Assembly: GCA_913058255.1 (NCBI GenBank)
Contig: CAJXQU010000001.1
Coordinates: 434,001-498,000 of the forward strand
Reading direction: 5' to 3'
Origin: an uncultured Pseudomonadota bacterium
GTDB taxonomy: Bacteria > Pseudomonadota > Gammaproteobacteria > CAJXQU01
DNA: 64,000 nucleotides
Shown here: positions 36,816-46,885 of the stretch, piece by piece
Position numbering within the stretch: position 1 is the first letter of the stretch
Layout of the letters: each line of letters opens with the position of its first letter
Position numbers and translations under genes: made by a program
The notes under the pieces: model-generated
What the model saw: the letters and a program-made list of their open reading frames with translations, nothing else
Told to the model about the DNA's origin: nothing
The model's database searches: none

Positions 36816-37616
36816 TCAAGCTTTATGAAGTCTCTGAATCATCTCTTTAAACACCTTCGGGTTCCCTGCAACTACACTACCTTTTTTCATGTGTTCACTG
36901 CCTCCATCCATGTCACCGACGATTCCACCAGCTTCTTGGAGCAATAAAACGCCTGCGGCCATGTCCCAAGGTTGGAGGTGCATTTCCCAGAACCCATCTA
37001 AACGACCGGCTGCGACGTAAGCGAGGTCAAGCGCGGCTGAACCAGCTCTACGAATTCCTGCGGTGTCTTTAAACATGACTTTGAAAGTTTCTAGGTAGGC
37101 ATCGAGCTGATCGTGATTTCTGATCGGAAAACCAGTGCCGACGAGCGCGCCATTTAGGCCGATACGTTTTCCGACGCGAATTCTGCGGTTGTCTAAGAAA
37201 GCTCCGCGACCACGTGATGCGGTAAATAGCTCAGATCGAACCGGATCATAAATAACCGCTTGATCAAGAATTCCCTTGTGTTTCAAAGCGATAGAAACGC
37301 AGTATTGTGGATATGTGTGTAGAAAGTTTGTGGTGCCATCGAGCGGATCGATAATCCACTGATATTCAGGATTACTATTCTCTGGATTTATTTCTCCAGC
37401 TTCTTCGGCAAGAAATGTGTGATCTGGGAAAGCATCGCTAATGATGCCAATAATGATTGATTCTGCCAGCTTATCAGCTTCGGTAACAAAGTCGTTGTGA
37501 CCTTTGGTCGTAATCTCCAGATCAGCAACTTGATCTTGGCTACGGTAAATAGTATCGCCTGCTTTGCGGGCAGCGCGAACGGCGATGGTTAACATCGGAT
37601 GCATGGCAAATCTCAC
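36816..37616 (-). CDS. suhB: Inositol-1-monophosphatase SuhB
   Basis: 266 residues. The metal and substrate motifs of the family are intact: FLAEEAGE, WIIDPLDGTTNFLHTYPQY and QPWDMAAGVLLLQEAGG. SuhB dephosphorylates inositol phosphate and also assists rRNA antitermination in E. coli. The frame begins with MRFAMHPML; the second Met (MHPMLTIAVRAAR, residue 5) matches the usual SuhB start. It is divergent from trmJ, as in many gammaproteobacteria. Confidence 0.93.
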   Translation of the reverse strand: MRFAMHPMLTIAVRAARKAGDTIYRSQDQVADLEITTKGHNDFVTEADKLAESIIIGIISDAFPDHTFLAEEAGEINPENSNPEYQWIIDPLDGTTNFLHTYPQYCVSIALKHKGILDQAVIYDPVRSELFTASRGRGAFLDNRRIRVGKRIGLNGALVGTGFPIRNHDQLDAYLETFKVMFKDTAGIRRAGSAALDLAYVAAGRLDGFWEMHLQPWDMAAGVLLLQEAGGIVGDMDGGSEHMKKGSVVAGNPKVFKEMIQRLHKA

Positions 37617-37724
37617 TTTGAAAAGAACGTTGAAGCGAGGATTCTAACCTAAAATTATAGAATGGTCGTGTCCTAAGCTTAGGTTTTAGCGAATATTAAG
37701 TGATTTTCACGGTATTATAAGCGG

Positions 37725-38504
37725 ATGAATCAAACTCTATTTAAAAATATTCGTATTGTTTTAGTAGGAACATCACATCCAGGCAATATTGGCGCGGCTG
37801 CGCGGGCGATGAAAACAATGGGGCTATCACGCTTATATCTGGTTGAGCCAAAGCAATTTCCTGATCACGAAGCAACGGCAAGGGCTTCTGGCGCCGATCA
37901 TCTTTTGACTAGCGCGCAGGTTTGTACGTCATTACCAGAAGCCTTGGAAGGTTGCAGTTTAGTGATCGCGACGACGGCTCGTATGCGAACATTGTCTTGG
38001 CCGATTATGGAGCCTCGAGAAATGGGTGCTAAAGTGGTTGAGGTTGCAGCGGAGAATGAGTGCGCAATCGTTTTTGGTAGAGAGCGGACGGGCTTGACGA
38101 ATGAAGAACTGGAACATTGCCGCGCGGCTGTGAAGATCCCAACGGAGGCCGATTTTAGCTCGTTGAATTTGGCGGCGGCTGTACAAATTTTGTCCTATGA
38201 GGTTCGTCAAGCTGCACTTGAAATAGGCCAGCAGGAAGTTGCTCCTGAGAAAGAGGTGGGCTCAGTCGAACTAGCGACTTCTGATCAGCTAGAAGGGTTT
38301 TATGGCCACCTTGAACAAACAATGATCGATATCGAATTTTACGATCCAACGAAGCCTAAATATCTGATGCGCCGCTTCCGTCGTTTATTCAGCCGAACCG
38401 ATATGGAAAAATCTGAAGTACAAGTGATGCGTGGGTTGTTGACGGCAAGTCAAAAAATGGTGCAAAAAGCTTCAAAAAAGACAGAGAACAAGAAACAATC
38501 TTGA
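37725..38504 (+). CDS. trmJ: tRNA (Cm32/Um32) methyltransferase TrmJ
   Basis: 259 residues of the SPOUT family: IVLVGTSHPGNIGAAARAMK, TMGLSRLYLV, FGRERTGLTNEEL and FSSLNLAAAVQILSYEVR, the trefoil-knot SAM motifs. It methylates the ribose at position 32 of tRNAs. Divergent from suhB; rph follows after 45 nt. Confidence 0.94.
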   Translation: MNQTLFKNIRIVLVGTSHPGNIGAAARAMKTMGLSRLYLVEPKQFPDHEATARASGADHLLTSAQVCTSLPEALEGCSLVIATTARMRTLSWPIMEPREMGAKVVEVAAENECAIVFGRERTGLTNEELEHCRAAVKIPTEADFSSLNLAAAVQILSYEVRQAALEIGQQEVAPEKEVGSVELATSDQLEGFYGHLEQTMIDIEFYDPTKPKYLMRRFRRLFSRTDMEKSEVQVMRGLLTASQKMVQKASKKTENKKQS

Positions 38505-38549
38505 TCTATAATGCACGCCACTTTTCCCCGAATACAGGACAGAAATATT

Positions 38550-39263
38550 ATGCGACCAAGCGGCCGACAAGCTAACGATTTAAGAGACATTTCATTTACA
38601 CGTAATTTTACCTGTCATGCAGAAGGATCAGTTTTGGTCGAGTTTGGTGGTACGAAGGTGCTATGTAATGCAAGCGTCGAAGAAAAGGTTCCTCCTTTTT
38701 TACGAGGTAAAGGCCAAGGTTGGGTAACAGCTGAATATGGCATGTTGCCGCGATCAACCAATAGCCGTATGCGACGTGAAGCTTCTGCTGGAAAGCAGGG
38801 TGGGCGTACGCAAGAGATCCAGCGCTTAATTGGCCGTTCATTACGTGCTGTGGTTGATCTTGAAGCACTCGGCGAGCGGACCATTGTTATTGATTGCGAT
38901 GTTATTCAAGCCGATGGTGGCACTCGAACGGCTTCTATTACCGGTGGTTATGTTGCTTTGATGGACGCGGTTCAAACATTATTAGAGAGCAAAAAGCTTA
39001 AAAAAGATCCCACAATAGGAATGATCGCTTCGATCTCTGTTGGGATCTACAAAGGTGAGCCCGTTTTAGACTTGGACTATGCCGAAGATTCTAACGCCGA
39101 AACCGATATGAATGTAGTGATGAACGATGCGGGTGCTTTTATCGAAGTGCAAGGTACGGCTGAAGGCCATGCTTTTCAGATGGAGGAGTTACAGGCGATG
39201 CTTGATCTGGCGAAAGATGGTATTAGTACGATTATTGAAAAACAACGCGAAATATTATCGTAA
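38550..39263 (+). CDS. rph: Ribonuclease PH
   Basis: 237 residues from the ATG at 38550 ([20 protein letters not shown]), which matches the family N-terminus; an upstream in-frame ATG at 38511 is not preferred. Trims tRNA 3' ends by phosphorolysis. Signatures include [32 protein letters not shown] and [20 protein letters not shown]. Full length, so probably active, unlike the E. coli K-12 allele. Confidence 0.96.
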   Translation: MRPSGRQANDLRDISFTRNFTCHAEGSVLVEFGGTKVLCNASVEEKVPPFLRGKGQGWVTAEYGMLPRSTNSRMRREASAGKQGGRTQEIQRLIGRSLRAVVDLEALGERTIVIDCDVIQADGGTRTASITGGYVALMDAVQTLLESKKLKKDPTIGMIASISVGIYKGEPVLDLDYAEDSNAETDMNVVMNDAGAFIEVQGTAEGHAFQMEELQAMLDLAKDGISTIIEKQREILS

Positions 39264-39267
39264 GCTT

Positions 39268-39888
39268 ATGGCAAATCAACGAATTGTTTTGGCCAGTGGC
39301 AATAAGGGGAAACTAAAAGAGTTGAATGCGATGTTGGCCGGCTCAAGTTTGGCCAACGTTTCGGTAGTCGCTCAATCGGAATTTGATCTTGATACACCGG
39401 AAGAAACTGGCCTGACATTTGTTGAGAACTCTATCCTCAAAGCTCGTTATGTAGCGGAGCAAACAGGCTTGTCAGCGATCGCTGATGATTCGGGCCTCGA
39501 GGTCGATGCGTTGCAAGGTGAACCGGGGATCTACTCGGCTCGATATGCAGGTGAAGAAGCATCCGATCAAGATAACCTCAACAAGTTGTTGGAAGATATG
39601 CGGGACATTCCTGATGGGCAAAGGCAATGTCGGTTTCATTGCGTGATTGTTTATATGCGTTTTTCGACGGATCCCACGCCGATTATTTGTCATGGTGTTT
39701 GGGAAGGTTTTTTATTGAGGGGGGCTGTTGGTGAAAATGGGTTTGGGTATGACCCTATTTTCTATGTTCCTGAGCATGATTGTTCATCGGCGCAACTTTC
39801 GCCAGAAGTAAAAAATAAGATTAGCCATCGCGGCCAAGCCTTGCAGGAGTTGGCTCTTAAGGAGTTGACAAGATCCATCAATGTTTGA
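39268..39888 (+). CDS. rdgB: XTP/dITP pyrophosphatase RdgB
   Basis: 206 residues from the ATG at 39268, 4 nt after the rph stop; an open frame upstream overlaps rph and is not used. Hydrolyses non-canonical purine triphosphates. Motifs: [52 protein letters not shown] and [12 protein letters not shown]. The stop overlaps the hemW start by 8 nt. Confidence 0.96.
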   Translation: MANQRIVLASGNKGKLKELNAMLAGSSLANVSVVAQSEFDLDTPEETGLTFVENSILKARYVAEQTGLSAIADDSGLEVDALQGEPGIYSARYAGEEASDQDNLNKLLEDMRDIPDGQRQCRFHCVIVYMRFSTDPTPIICHGVWEGFLLRGAVGENGFGYDPIFYVPEHDCSSAQLSPEVKNKISHRGQALQELALKELTRSINV

Positions 39889-41029
39889 GTTGGCTAGCAT
39901 ACCGCTGAGTCTCTATGTTCATTTTCCTTGGTGTGTTCAAAAATGTCCTTATTGCGATTTTAACTCGCATACTTTAAAAACGCCGATCCCAGAAGAAGAA
40001 TACATTGCAACATTGTTGGCTGATCTGGATCAAGATTTAGAACTTATCTCAGGCCGATCAATAAATACTATCTTCTTTGGTGGCGGTACCCCGAGCTTGA
40101 TGAGTGGCGCGGGTATGGCGTTATTTTTATCGGAATTAAGACAGAAGGTCTCATTAATTCCAGATGCCGAGATTACGCTGGAATCGAATCCTGGGACGGT
40201 TGACTCGAGTCATTTCGCTCAATATAGAAAGGCGGGAGTGAACCGCTTGTCGATCGGCGTGCAGAGTTTCCGAGATCATCAGTTAGCTAAACTAGGTCGC
40301 ATTCATTCCGCAGAAGAAGCCGTTTTGGCATTTCAGGTAGCGCGCGAAGCTGGTTTCGACAATATTAATTTAGATCTCATGTTTGGTTTACCCGATGACG
40401 ATAGCGAAGGTAGCTTATCTGATCTGGAAAGAGCAGTAGCCTTAGAACCCGAACATCTTTCATGGTATCAACTGACGATGGAGCCGAATACTTTGTTTTA
40501 TAAACAGCCTCCGATATTACCGAACGATGATCAGATCTGGGCATTCCAGGAAGCGGGACAGTCGTTATTAACTAAAGCGGGTTATCAACAATATGAGATT
40601 TCTGCTTATGCACAAGCAGGGCAGCAATGCCAACATAACCTCAATTATTGGAAATTTGGTGACTATCTTGGGATCGGTGCGGGGGCGCACGGAAAGGTTA
40701 GCCGGATAGAGCAATCTAAATTAATCGTTGAGCGAATTACAAAACCGCGACACCCAAAACAGTATTTAGATCTTGCAAATCAAAAAAGACAGGGCAGAGT
40801 TTTAGAGCAAGATGATATCACTCTTGAATTTATGATGAACGCGCTGAGGTTAAAGCAGGGTTTTTTGAAGCAGGATTTTGAAGTGACGACAGGTATGCCT
40901 TTTACTGTTTTAGAGCCAATGCTTGCAGAAGCACAAGAAAAAGGCCTTCTGGTGGTTACAGGAAATGAGATTGCCCCTTCAGAAAAGGGGCTAATGTTTC
41001 TCAATGATCTGTTGGCTATTTTTTCATAG
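39881..41029 (+). CDS. hemW: HemW heme chaperone, radical SAM family
   Basis: 382 residues. The iron-sulfur motif CVQKCPYC (CxxxCxxC) lies near the N-terminus, with [16 protein letters not shown] and [20 protein letters not shown] following. A C-terminal HemN_C domain is present. HemW transfers heme to respiratory enzymes and lacks the fourth-cysteine arrangement of coproporphyrinogen dehydrogenase HemN. It overlaps rdgB, ending the trmJ-rph-rdgB-hemW run. Confidence 0.93.
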   Translation: MFELASIPLSLYVHFPWCVQKCPYCDFNSHTLKTPIPEEEYIATLLADLDQDLELISGRSINTIFFGGGTPSLMSGAGMALFLSELRQKVSLIPDAEITLESNPGTVDSSHFAQYRKAGVNRLSIGVQSFRDHQLAKLGRIHSAEEAVLAFQVAREAGFDNINLDLMFGLPDDDSEGSLSDLERAVALEPEHLSWYQLTMEPNTLFYKQPPILPNDDQIWAFQEAGQSLLTKAGYQQYEISAYAQAGQQCQHNLNYWKFGDYLGIGAGAHGKVSRIEQSKLIVERITKPRHPKQYLDLANQKRQGRVLEQDDITLEFMMNALRLKQGFLKQDFEVTTGMPFTVLEPMLAEAQEKGLLVVTGNEIAPSEKGLMFLNDLLAIFS

Positions 41030-41048
41030 CCGAACCTTGGATTATTTC

Positions 41049-43196
41049 TTAATCTTTATGAATAACGAGTTGAGGTTTTACCGCTGGGTCAGACTTGCCA
41101 TTGATCAAGTCATGTAGAATTCTAGCGGCTTCTATCAACAAAATATCCTTAGATTCAGGTTTATGATCATCATCCTTCTTAGTCTCTGCAGGCTTACGGT
41201 GATTCTCATGTTTTATTAGTGTTGGTAAAGTCTTTGCGATATCTTCATGACGAACTTCACGTTGTTTATTTTTCAGCTCAATATCATCACGCTCGGTTTT
41301 ACGTATAAGCTCACTCAGAGAAACAGACTCTCTATCTTGTAACTTCTTGATCGTTTGCATTTCTTCCATGAGTAGTTTGAAAGCGGGATCAAGCGCAATC
41401 CTTTGTTCGTGTTGATAACGGGCGGCTTCAAATGCTTCTACTGGTGCTAGTGCTGCTCGATAGGTTGCTGGAGTTACGCTAGCCCAAGGCAGAGCGTTCT
41501 TATAGGACTTTTCGCCATAATCAGCATTATCGAGAGCGGTAGGAAAGATAATGTCAGGAACGACGCCACGGTGCTGTGTGCTGTTGCCACTGACACGGAA
41601 GAATTGCGCAATGGTTGTTTTTAAATGGCCAAGCGTATTTTCAGATCGGTCGTCAAACCTATTTAGATCGATTAGGTTCTGGACAGTACCTTTACCAAAA
41701 GTGGGCTCCCCAATAAGAACACCCCGACGGTAATCTTGGATCGCGCCAGCAAAAATTTCCGATGCCGAAGCACTATATCGGTTGACGAGTACCGCCAGAG
41801 GCCCTGTATAGGTAATTGTAGGGTCGGAGTCGTCATTGATTTCAATTCGACCGATGGCGTCTTTAACTTGAACGACAGGACCTGTTTCAATAAACAGCCC
41901 TGTAAGGCTTGTGGCTTCAAGTAAGGATCCGCCGCCATTGCTGCGTAGGTCAATGATTAAGCCTTCGATGTTCTCTTTACGTAAGTCTTCGATCAGCTTT
42001 TTAACGTCACGAGTACTACTTCTATAATCTTTTTCACCACGCGATAGAGCTGCGAAGTCTAAGTAAAAAGTCGGAAGATCAATGATACCGATCTTTTTAG
42101 TCGTTTTACCTTGGGTGGTAGGGTTTGTAACGGGTAAGTCGATCAGATAGCTTTTGGCGGCCTGTTCTTCAAGGTTGATCTTATTACGCTTGAGACTGAT
42201 TACCTTTCTTGCACCGCCCACACCAGCAGCTTTAGGTAGAACTTCTAATCGAACATGACTGTCTTTCGGGCCACGGATTAGATCAACAACGTCGTCAAGA
42301 CGCCAGCCGACAACATCAACAATCGGTTCTTTAGTCCCAGTCCCTTGACCAACACCGACAATTTTATCTTCAGCTTGTAATTCTTTATTGAGATCAGCAG
42401 GGCCACCGACGATGATTTCCTTGACCAAAGTGTGTTCATCATCAGACTGCAATACTGCACCGATGCCTTCCAAAGATAAGCGCATCTGAATATCAAAGTT
42501 TTCTGATGTACGAGGAGAAAAGTAAGACGTATGTGGTTCAATGCTGGTTGTGTACGCATTCATGAAGAATTGAAAAACATCTTCAGAGTTAAGCTGATGG
42601 GTGCGTCGAGCCAAGCTGTTATAGCGTTTCTTCAGAACATCACTCAGTTTATCGGTTTTTTTATCAGACAACTTAAGGCTGAGAATGTCATTTTTAAGAC
42701 GCTTGCGCCAAAGCTCGTCAAGCGCTTGTAGATCCTTCGCCCAAGGTGCTTCTTTACGATCAAAGAAATATTCTTCATCAACCGCAAAATCTTGCTCTTT
42801 CTTGAGCTGCTGCAAAGAGAAGTTAACTCTTTGATCCACTCTGATCCGGAAGACCTTAAAGATTTCAAAGGCTGGTGATAAATCGGCACCACGTAGCGAG
42901 TCATCAAGCTGTGTTCTGTACTTTTGGAAACTGTTGATGTCTTCTTCGATAAAATAAGATCGGTTTGGGTCGAGGGATTCGATGTACTTATCTAGGATCC
43001 TGCTAGAGAGCTGATCGTCTAGCGGTGTCTTTTTGTAGTGATAATTACTAATAAAATGAGTAATTAGGTCCGTTGCTCTTTTATGAGCAAGTGTAGGAGA
43101 AAGAGAGGTCATCTCGATCTCTTTTGTTAACGAAAGGCTGGCTTGGTTCCAAACCAATAGTGCAACAAATGTTGATATAGCTAATCTTCTTTTCAT
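41049..43196 (-). CDS. prc: Tail-specific periplasmic protease Prc
   Basis: About 715 residues from the Met at 43196, where a signal peptide begins (MKRRLAISTFVALLVWNQAS); the frame extends 19 codons further upstream. N-terminal helical region, PDZ domain (about 210-320; LEGIGAVLQSDDEHTLVKEI), and the S41 protease core with LRSNGGGSLLEA and the Ser/Lys dyad in NRYSASASEIFAG and GEPTFGKGTVQ. A Lys-rich C-terminal domain follows. Prc degrades periplasmic proteins by their C-termini and trims envelope proteins such as lipoproteins and peptidoglycan hydrolases. Confidence 0.93.
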   Translation of the reverse strand: MKRRLAISTFVALLVWNQASLSLTKEIEMTSLSPTLAHKRATDLITHFISNYHYKKTPLDDQLSSRILDKYIESLDPNRSYFIEEDINSFQKYRTQLDDSLRGADLSPAFEIFKVFRIRVDQRVNFSLQQLKKEQDFAVDEEYFFDRKEAPWAKDLQALDELWRKRLKNDILSLKLSDKKTDKLSDVLKKRYNSLARRTHQLNSEDVFQFFMNAYTTSIEPHTSYFSPRTSENFDIQMRLSLEGIGAVLQSDDEHTLVKEIIVGGPADLNKELQAEDKIVGVGQGTGTKEPIVDVVGWRLDDVVDLIRGPKDSHVRLEVLPKAAGVGGARKVISLKRNKINLEEQAAKSYLIDLPVTNPTTQGKTTKKIGIIDLPTFYLDFAALSRGEKDYRSSTRDVKKLIEDLRKENIEGLIIDLRSNGGGSLLEATSLTGLFIETGPVVQVKDAIGRIEINDDSDPTITYTGPLAVLVNRYSASASEIFAGAIQDYRRGVLIGEPTFGKGTVQNLIDLNRFDDRSENTLGHLKTTIAQFFRVSGNSTQHRGVVPDIIFPTALDNADYGEKSYKNALPWASVTPATYRAALAPVEAFEAARYQHEQRIALDPAFKLLMEEMQTIKKLQDRESVSLSELIRKTERDDIELKNKQREVRHEDIAKTLPTLIKHENHRKPAETKKDDDHKPESKDILLIEAARILHDLINGKSDPAVKPQLVIHKD

Positions 43197-43552
43197 AGTT
43201 TTTACACCACATTGATGAGTGGTAGTCGTTCCTTTTAGTACTAAGCAGTGCATGATAGTTCCATAACTAACATGCCGAAGTTTAACACCCTACGGCTTCT
43301 AGCCGAAATCTTCCACAGTATTGATAAATATAAGGTAAATAGAGACCTGATTTTACAAAATTATATAATTAGAGTTATCAATGTTGATAAGACAGGTGAG
43401 TTTACCCGCTGATGAGTGAATAAAAGCTGAAAATAGGAAGCTTGAATATTAGGTGCAGAAGTTAATGTCGTGTCACGGATTAATTACTGTAGGAACTGAG
43501 CTGTGAGGATGAGAAATGTGTCTGAAATAAGTTACTGAAGGAACGGTAAGAC

Positions 43553-43579
43553 CTTGAGGCTGTAGTAAACAGCCTCAAG
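43553..43579 (-). terminator. Strong hairpin after rpsI
   Basis: A perfect 11-bp stem (43579-43569 with 43563-43553) and a 5-nt loop, 12 nt after the rpsI stop. There is no T run, so it may act as an RNA end/stability hairpin rather than a classic terminator. The rest of the 43197-43552 gap shows no gene. Confidence 0.6.
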
Positions 43580-43591
43580 AAATAATTCGGA

Positions 43592-43984
43592 TTAACGTTT
43601 CGAGAACTGAGGACGTTTACGTGCTTTATGTAAACCAACTTTCTTCCGCTCAACTTCACGAGCATCACGAGTAACGAAGCCTGCTGCTCTTAATGGTCCA
43701 CGAAGCTCTTCTTCGTAAGCCATTAGTGCACGAGTGATACCGTGACGAATTGCGCCAGCTTGGCCAGAGATACCACCGCCAGTTACTGTGCAATTGATAT
43801 CAAAACCATCGGTCATCTCAACAGTTACTAGTGGTTGCTTAACGATCATTCGAGCCGTTTCACGACCGAAGTATTCTTCAAGACTGCGTGAGTTGATAGT
43901 GATGCTTCCAGTACCTTTCGTCATGAACACGCGAGCGCTTGAGCTTTTGCGACGACCAGTACCGTAATATTGTTGAGCTGCCAT
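43592..43984 (-). CDS. rpsI: Ribosomal protein S9
   Basis: 130 residues from the ATG at 43984, the standard length. [34 protein letters not shown] and the C-terminal [17 protein letters not shown] are diagnostic; the C-terminal Lys-Arg tail reaches the P-site tRNA. Starts 4 nt after rplM. Confidence 0.98.
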   Translation of the reverse strand: MAAQQYYGTGRRKSSSARVFMTKGTGSITINSRSLEEYFGRETARMIVKQPLVTVEMTDGFDINCTVTGGGISGQAGAIRHGITRALMAYEEELRGPLRAAGFVTRDAREVERKKVGLHKARKRPQFSKR

Positions 43985-43988
43985 AAGA

Positions 43989-44417
43989 TTATAATTCCAG
44001 TGGTTGTGGTTGCTGAGCAGTATGTTGATGCTCAGGACCTGCATAAATTTTTAGTTTACGAAACATGTCACGACCCAACGGGCCTTTAGGCAACATGCCT
44101 TTAACAGCACTTTGAATAACACGCTCTGGCGCTTTTTCAATTTGCTTGTCGAATGTGATCGATTTTATCCCACCTGGAAAACCTGTGTGATGGAAATACG
44201 TTTTATCGGTCTTTTTATTACCAGTTACGCGAATTTTTTCAGCGTTGATGATAATAATGTAGTCACCTGTGTCGACATGAGGTGTATAGATTGGTTTATG
44301 TTTTCCACGCAATCTACTAGCAACTTCAGTGGCAAGTCGACCAAGCACTTTATCAGTGGCGTCGATAACGAACCAGTCACGTTGAACTTCTGCTGGTTTA
44401 GCGGTAAAAGTACTCAT
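43989..44417 (-). CDS. rplM: Ribosomal protein L13
   Basis: 142 residues, as in E. coli. [38 protein letters not shown] and [19 protein letters not shown] are the family signatures. First gene of the rplM-rpsI operon, with a near-consensus sigma-70 promoter upstream. Confidence 0.98.
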   Translation of the reverse strand: MSTFTAKPAEVQRDWFVIDATDKVLGRLATEVASRLRGKHKPIYTPHVDTGDYIIIINAEKIRVTGNKKTDKTYFHHTGFPGGIKSITFDKQIEKAPERVIQSAVKGMLPKGPLGRDMFRKLKIYAGPEHQHTAQQPQPLEL

Positions 44418-44453
44418 CTGTTGTATTCCAGAACTGAATTAAAAAGAGGCGAA

Positions 44454-44482
44454 ATTCTACGGATTAGAATGTAGAATGTCAA
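44454..44482 (-). promoter_or_regulatory. rplM: Sigma-70 promoter of rplM-rpsI
   Basis: Minus strand: TTGACA (44482-44477), a 17-nt spacer and TAGAAT (44459-44454), about 37 nt before the rplM start. One base from full consensus. Confidence 0.8.
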
Positions 44483-44527
44483 TGCCTTTGAGGTATATTC
44501 GCAATAAATAATAGGATTAATTTTAGA

Positions 44528-45151
44528 ATGCTCGATCAATTAATAATAAGTTTTGATAAAGGACTACAAACTATTTTTGGGAATCCTATCTCGACAGGAC
44601 GTTCGAGTCCAGCGGAAAGTATTGTTGATCAGGGGCTTAGCAAAGATGAGCAGCGAAAGAGTGAACGCTTGTTCCGGGTTAACCATGCTGGAGAGGTTAG
44701 TGCTCAAGCGCTTTACCAAGGCCAAGCTCTGGTTGCACGAAATGAGAGCATTCGGCTTCGCTTATCAGAATCTGCCGAGGAAGAGAATGACCATCTCATT
44801 TGGTGTGAGTCTCGGCTGGATGATTTAGGCGGACACAAGAGTTATTTGAATGCTTTTTGGTATTTTGGTTCATTTGCGACAGGATTCGTAGCCGGTTGTG
44901 CGGGTGATAAGTGGAGTTTGGGCTTCGTTGTCGAAACAGAGTATCAAGTTGCAAAACATCTTGATGAACATCTTGTACAGTTACCACTAGCTGACGAGAA
45001 GGGGCGTGCGATATTAGAGCAAATGAAGGTTGATGAACTACATCACGCTTCTGTCGCTTTAGAGTCTGGTGCTGCAGAGTTGCCGAGACCTATTAAAAAA
45101 TTGATGATGTTGCAGTCCAAAGTTATGACGACTTTGGCTTATTGGATCTGA
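44528..45151 (+). CDS. coq7: Demethoxyubiquinone hydroxylase Coq7
   Basis: 207 residues. A di-iron monooxygenase that makes the last ring hydroxylation in ubiquinone synthesis. Two ferritin-like EXXH-type ligand sets are visible (FRVNHAGEVSAQALYQGQ, AEEENDHLIWCESRL; VVETEYQVAKHLDEHL, VDELHHASVALESGA). The enzyme is the Coq7 type found in Pseudomonas rather than the flavin-dependent UbiF of E. coli. Divergent from rplM. Confidence 0.95.
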   Translation: MLDQLIISFDKGLQTIFGNPISTGRSSPAESIVDQGLSKDEQRKSERLFRVNHAGEVSAQALYQGQALVARNESIRLRLSESAEEENDHLIWCESRLDDLGGHKSYLNAFWYFGSFATGFVAGCAGDKWSLGFVVETEYQVAKHLDEHLVQLPLADEKGRAILEQMKVDELHHASVALESGAAELPRPIKKLMMLQSKVMTTLAYWI

Positions 45152-45209
45152 TATTGGTAAATACTCAAATGGGAGGAGCAAAGTTCTCTTCCTCCCTCTC
45201 CCATAGATG

Positions 45210-46676
45210 TTAACTTTTCTTTGCGGCGAGTTTCGCTTGAACCTGCTGGACAAGCGTTAGGTCGTCTAATTTTTTCTTCATCAGCTTTGCTGTGACTTGG
45301 TGATATTGTTTGAATCGTTGCTCAATTTCAAACTCCAGCTCTTTTTGCTTCAGAATAAACAGATCATTAATTTCTTTACGGATTTGTTGTTCAATATCTA
45401 GAGAAAGGTTTTGCATGTTCTTTGTAATTGCTGCCGTATTCACTTTTATTTGTGGTGTTTGCTCGATTGTTAACTCCAGAGTGCTCTCAGCTTGCGTAGC
45501 AAGGGGTATTTCATCAGCAACGGTAGATTCTAATACGGGGATAGGGATTGCTTCTTGAGCAACCTTCTGGATGCTCACCTGAGCATCTGTATTTGAGGCT
45601 AGATACGCTTTAATACTAGATGATAGTGAGTAAACGGTAAAACCATGGATAGACAGTAAAAATGCGCTCGTCATCGCATGAGACTCGGAATTACCACAAA
45701 GGATATACGTCTTGTTTGGGCTCAAATCTTTGATTGCGGTATATAGGTTTTCGAGATCAATATTGGTGCTGTCTTTGATTGCTTGTGTTTGATATTCCGC
45801 TTTAGTACGAACATCGATCCAAGCTGCACCTTCAGAGATAAGCGTGTTGGCTTTTTCTATCGATACAGTATTAAGTAATGGTTGTTGTACAAGTTGGTTG
45901 AAACTTTCTTTTGGAAGCATCATTAATATGCCGTCTGATTTCATTTCAACCGAGATATCTGAAGCTGCTCCAGAGATTAAAGAACGTTCACCAAAGGTTT
46001 CTCCAGAACTTAAGTGAGAGAGTACTTTCTTCACGCCACTTGCATCTTGCTGAGTGATGACACACTCACCATGCTGGATTAAATAAAAATTCTTGCCTTG
46101 AATACCTTGTTCGACAATCGTTGTGCCAGCGGCCACCTTTGAAGTATCCATATTGATGAAAATCTTCTGTAGATTCTCAGGAGGTAGGCTTGAAAAGACG
46201 CTGGAGCTCAGCATGCTTAGCATCCAGTTACCAGAACCTTCCATTTCTATCTCGTTAACTTCCACTTCCGGAATTGCTTGTTTTCCGGCACTTGCTGAAT
46301 TTAGAGTGTCAGAAAAAGTTCTCCGTGTGACAAAAACCTTACAATTTTGAGTAGCTTTAGCAGTATAGATCCTTGGGCGGTGGTGATCGATTAATTCAAG
46401 TGATTGTTCTCCTGAATGTTCTAGGGTCTCAACAACACGTCGGCTTCCATCAATAAACTGGACAGCGCCTTCAAGCAGGTAGAAATCATCTTCGTCATCC
46501 GCCTCGATCACGAAAATAACTTCGCCGGCAGAGAACTCTTTCACTTTTGAACGGTTGAGGATCTCATCTTGATATCGTTTAGGAAGGCTCTTAATTGGCG
46601 CCCACTCATTGAGTTTCAGCCCCGTTTTTGTTGCCGAAAGGCTTGTTGACTCACGATTTAGTAATTGATTTAGCAT
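45210..46676 (-). CDS. Two cNMP-binding domains plus rhodanese domain
   Basis: 488 residues. A first cyclic-nucleotide-type beta roll (about 25-120), a second (about 158-270; GTTIVEQGIQGKNFYLIQHG, SSGETFGERSLISG), then a rhodanese-like domain (about 278-365; AAWIDVRTKAEYQTQAIKDS, ILCGNSES) and a C-terminal coiled coil (about 420-485). The rhodanese loop keeps a Cys but is not the usual CRxGxR form. It lacks an HTH, so it is not a Crp-type regulator. Similar proteins occur in marine gammaproteobacteria without assigned function. Confidence 0.8.
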   Translation of the reverse strand: MLNQLLNRESTSLSATKTGLKLNEWAPIKSLPKRYQDEILNRSKVKEFSAGEVIFVIEADDEDDFYLLEGAVQFIDGSRRVVETLEHSGEQSLELIDHHRPRIYTAKATQNCKVFVTRRTFSDTLNSASAGKQAIPEVEVNEIEMEGSGNWMLSMLSSSVFSSLPPENLQKIFINMDTSKVAAGTTIVEQGIQGKNFYLIQHGECVITQQDASGVKKVLSHLSSGETFGERSLISGAASDISVEMKSDGILMMLPKESFNQLVQQPLLNTVSIEKANTLISEGAAWIDVRTKAEYQTQAIKDSTNIDLENLYTAIKDLSPNKTYILCGNSESHAMTSAFLLSIHGFTVYSLSSSIKAYLASNTDAQVSIQKVAQEAIPIPVLESTVADEIPLATQAESTLELTIEQTPQIKVNTAAITKNMQNLSLDIEQQIRKEINDLFILKQKELEFEIEQRFKQYHQVTAKLMKKKLDDLTLVQQVQAKLAAKKS

Positions 46677-46885
46677 TTCGATATCTTCTCTAAATTGATA
46701 GCTATTTATAACTTTTTAAGTTCATGTTCGACTCAAAAAATAGGTAGTTGTATAAGTACTATCGGCATCGACTGTAAAAGGTTTAAGAATATTCTGTGAA
46801 TAATTCGATTGAGTGATGCAGGAGATTTCTCATAAGGTAGAATATTCGATATGAATATATATTTTTGTTTAGGAAGGGGTTGTAA

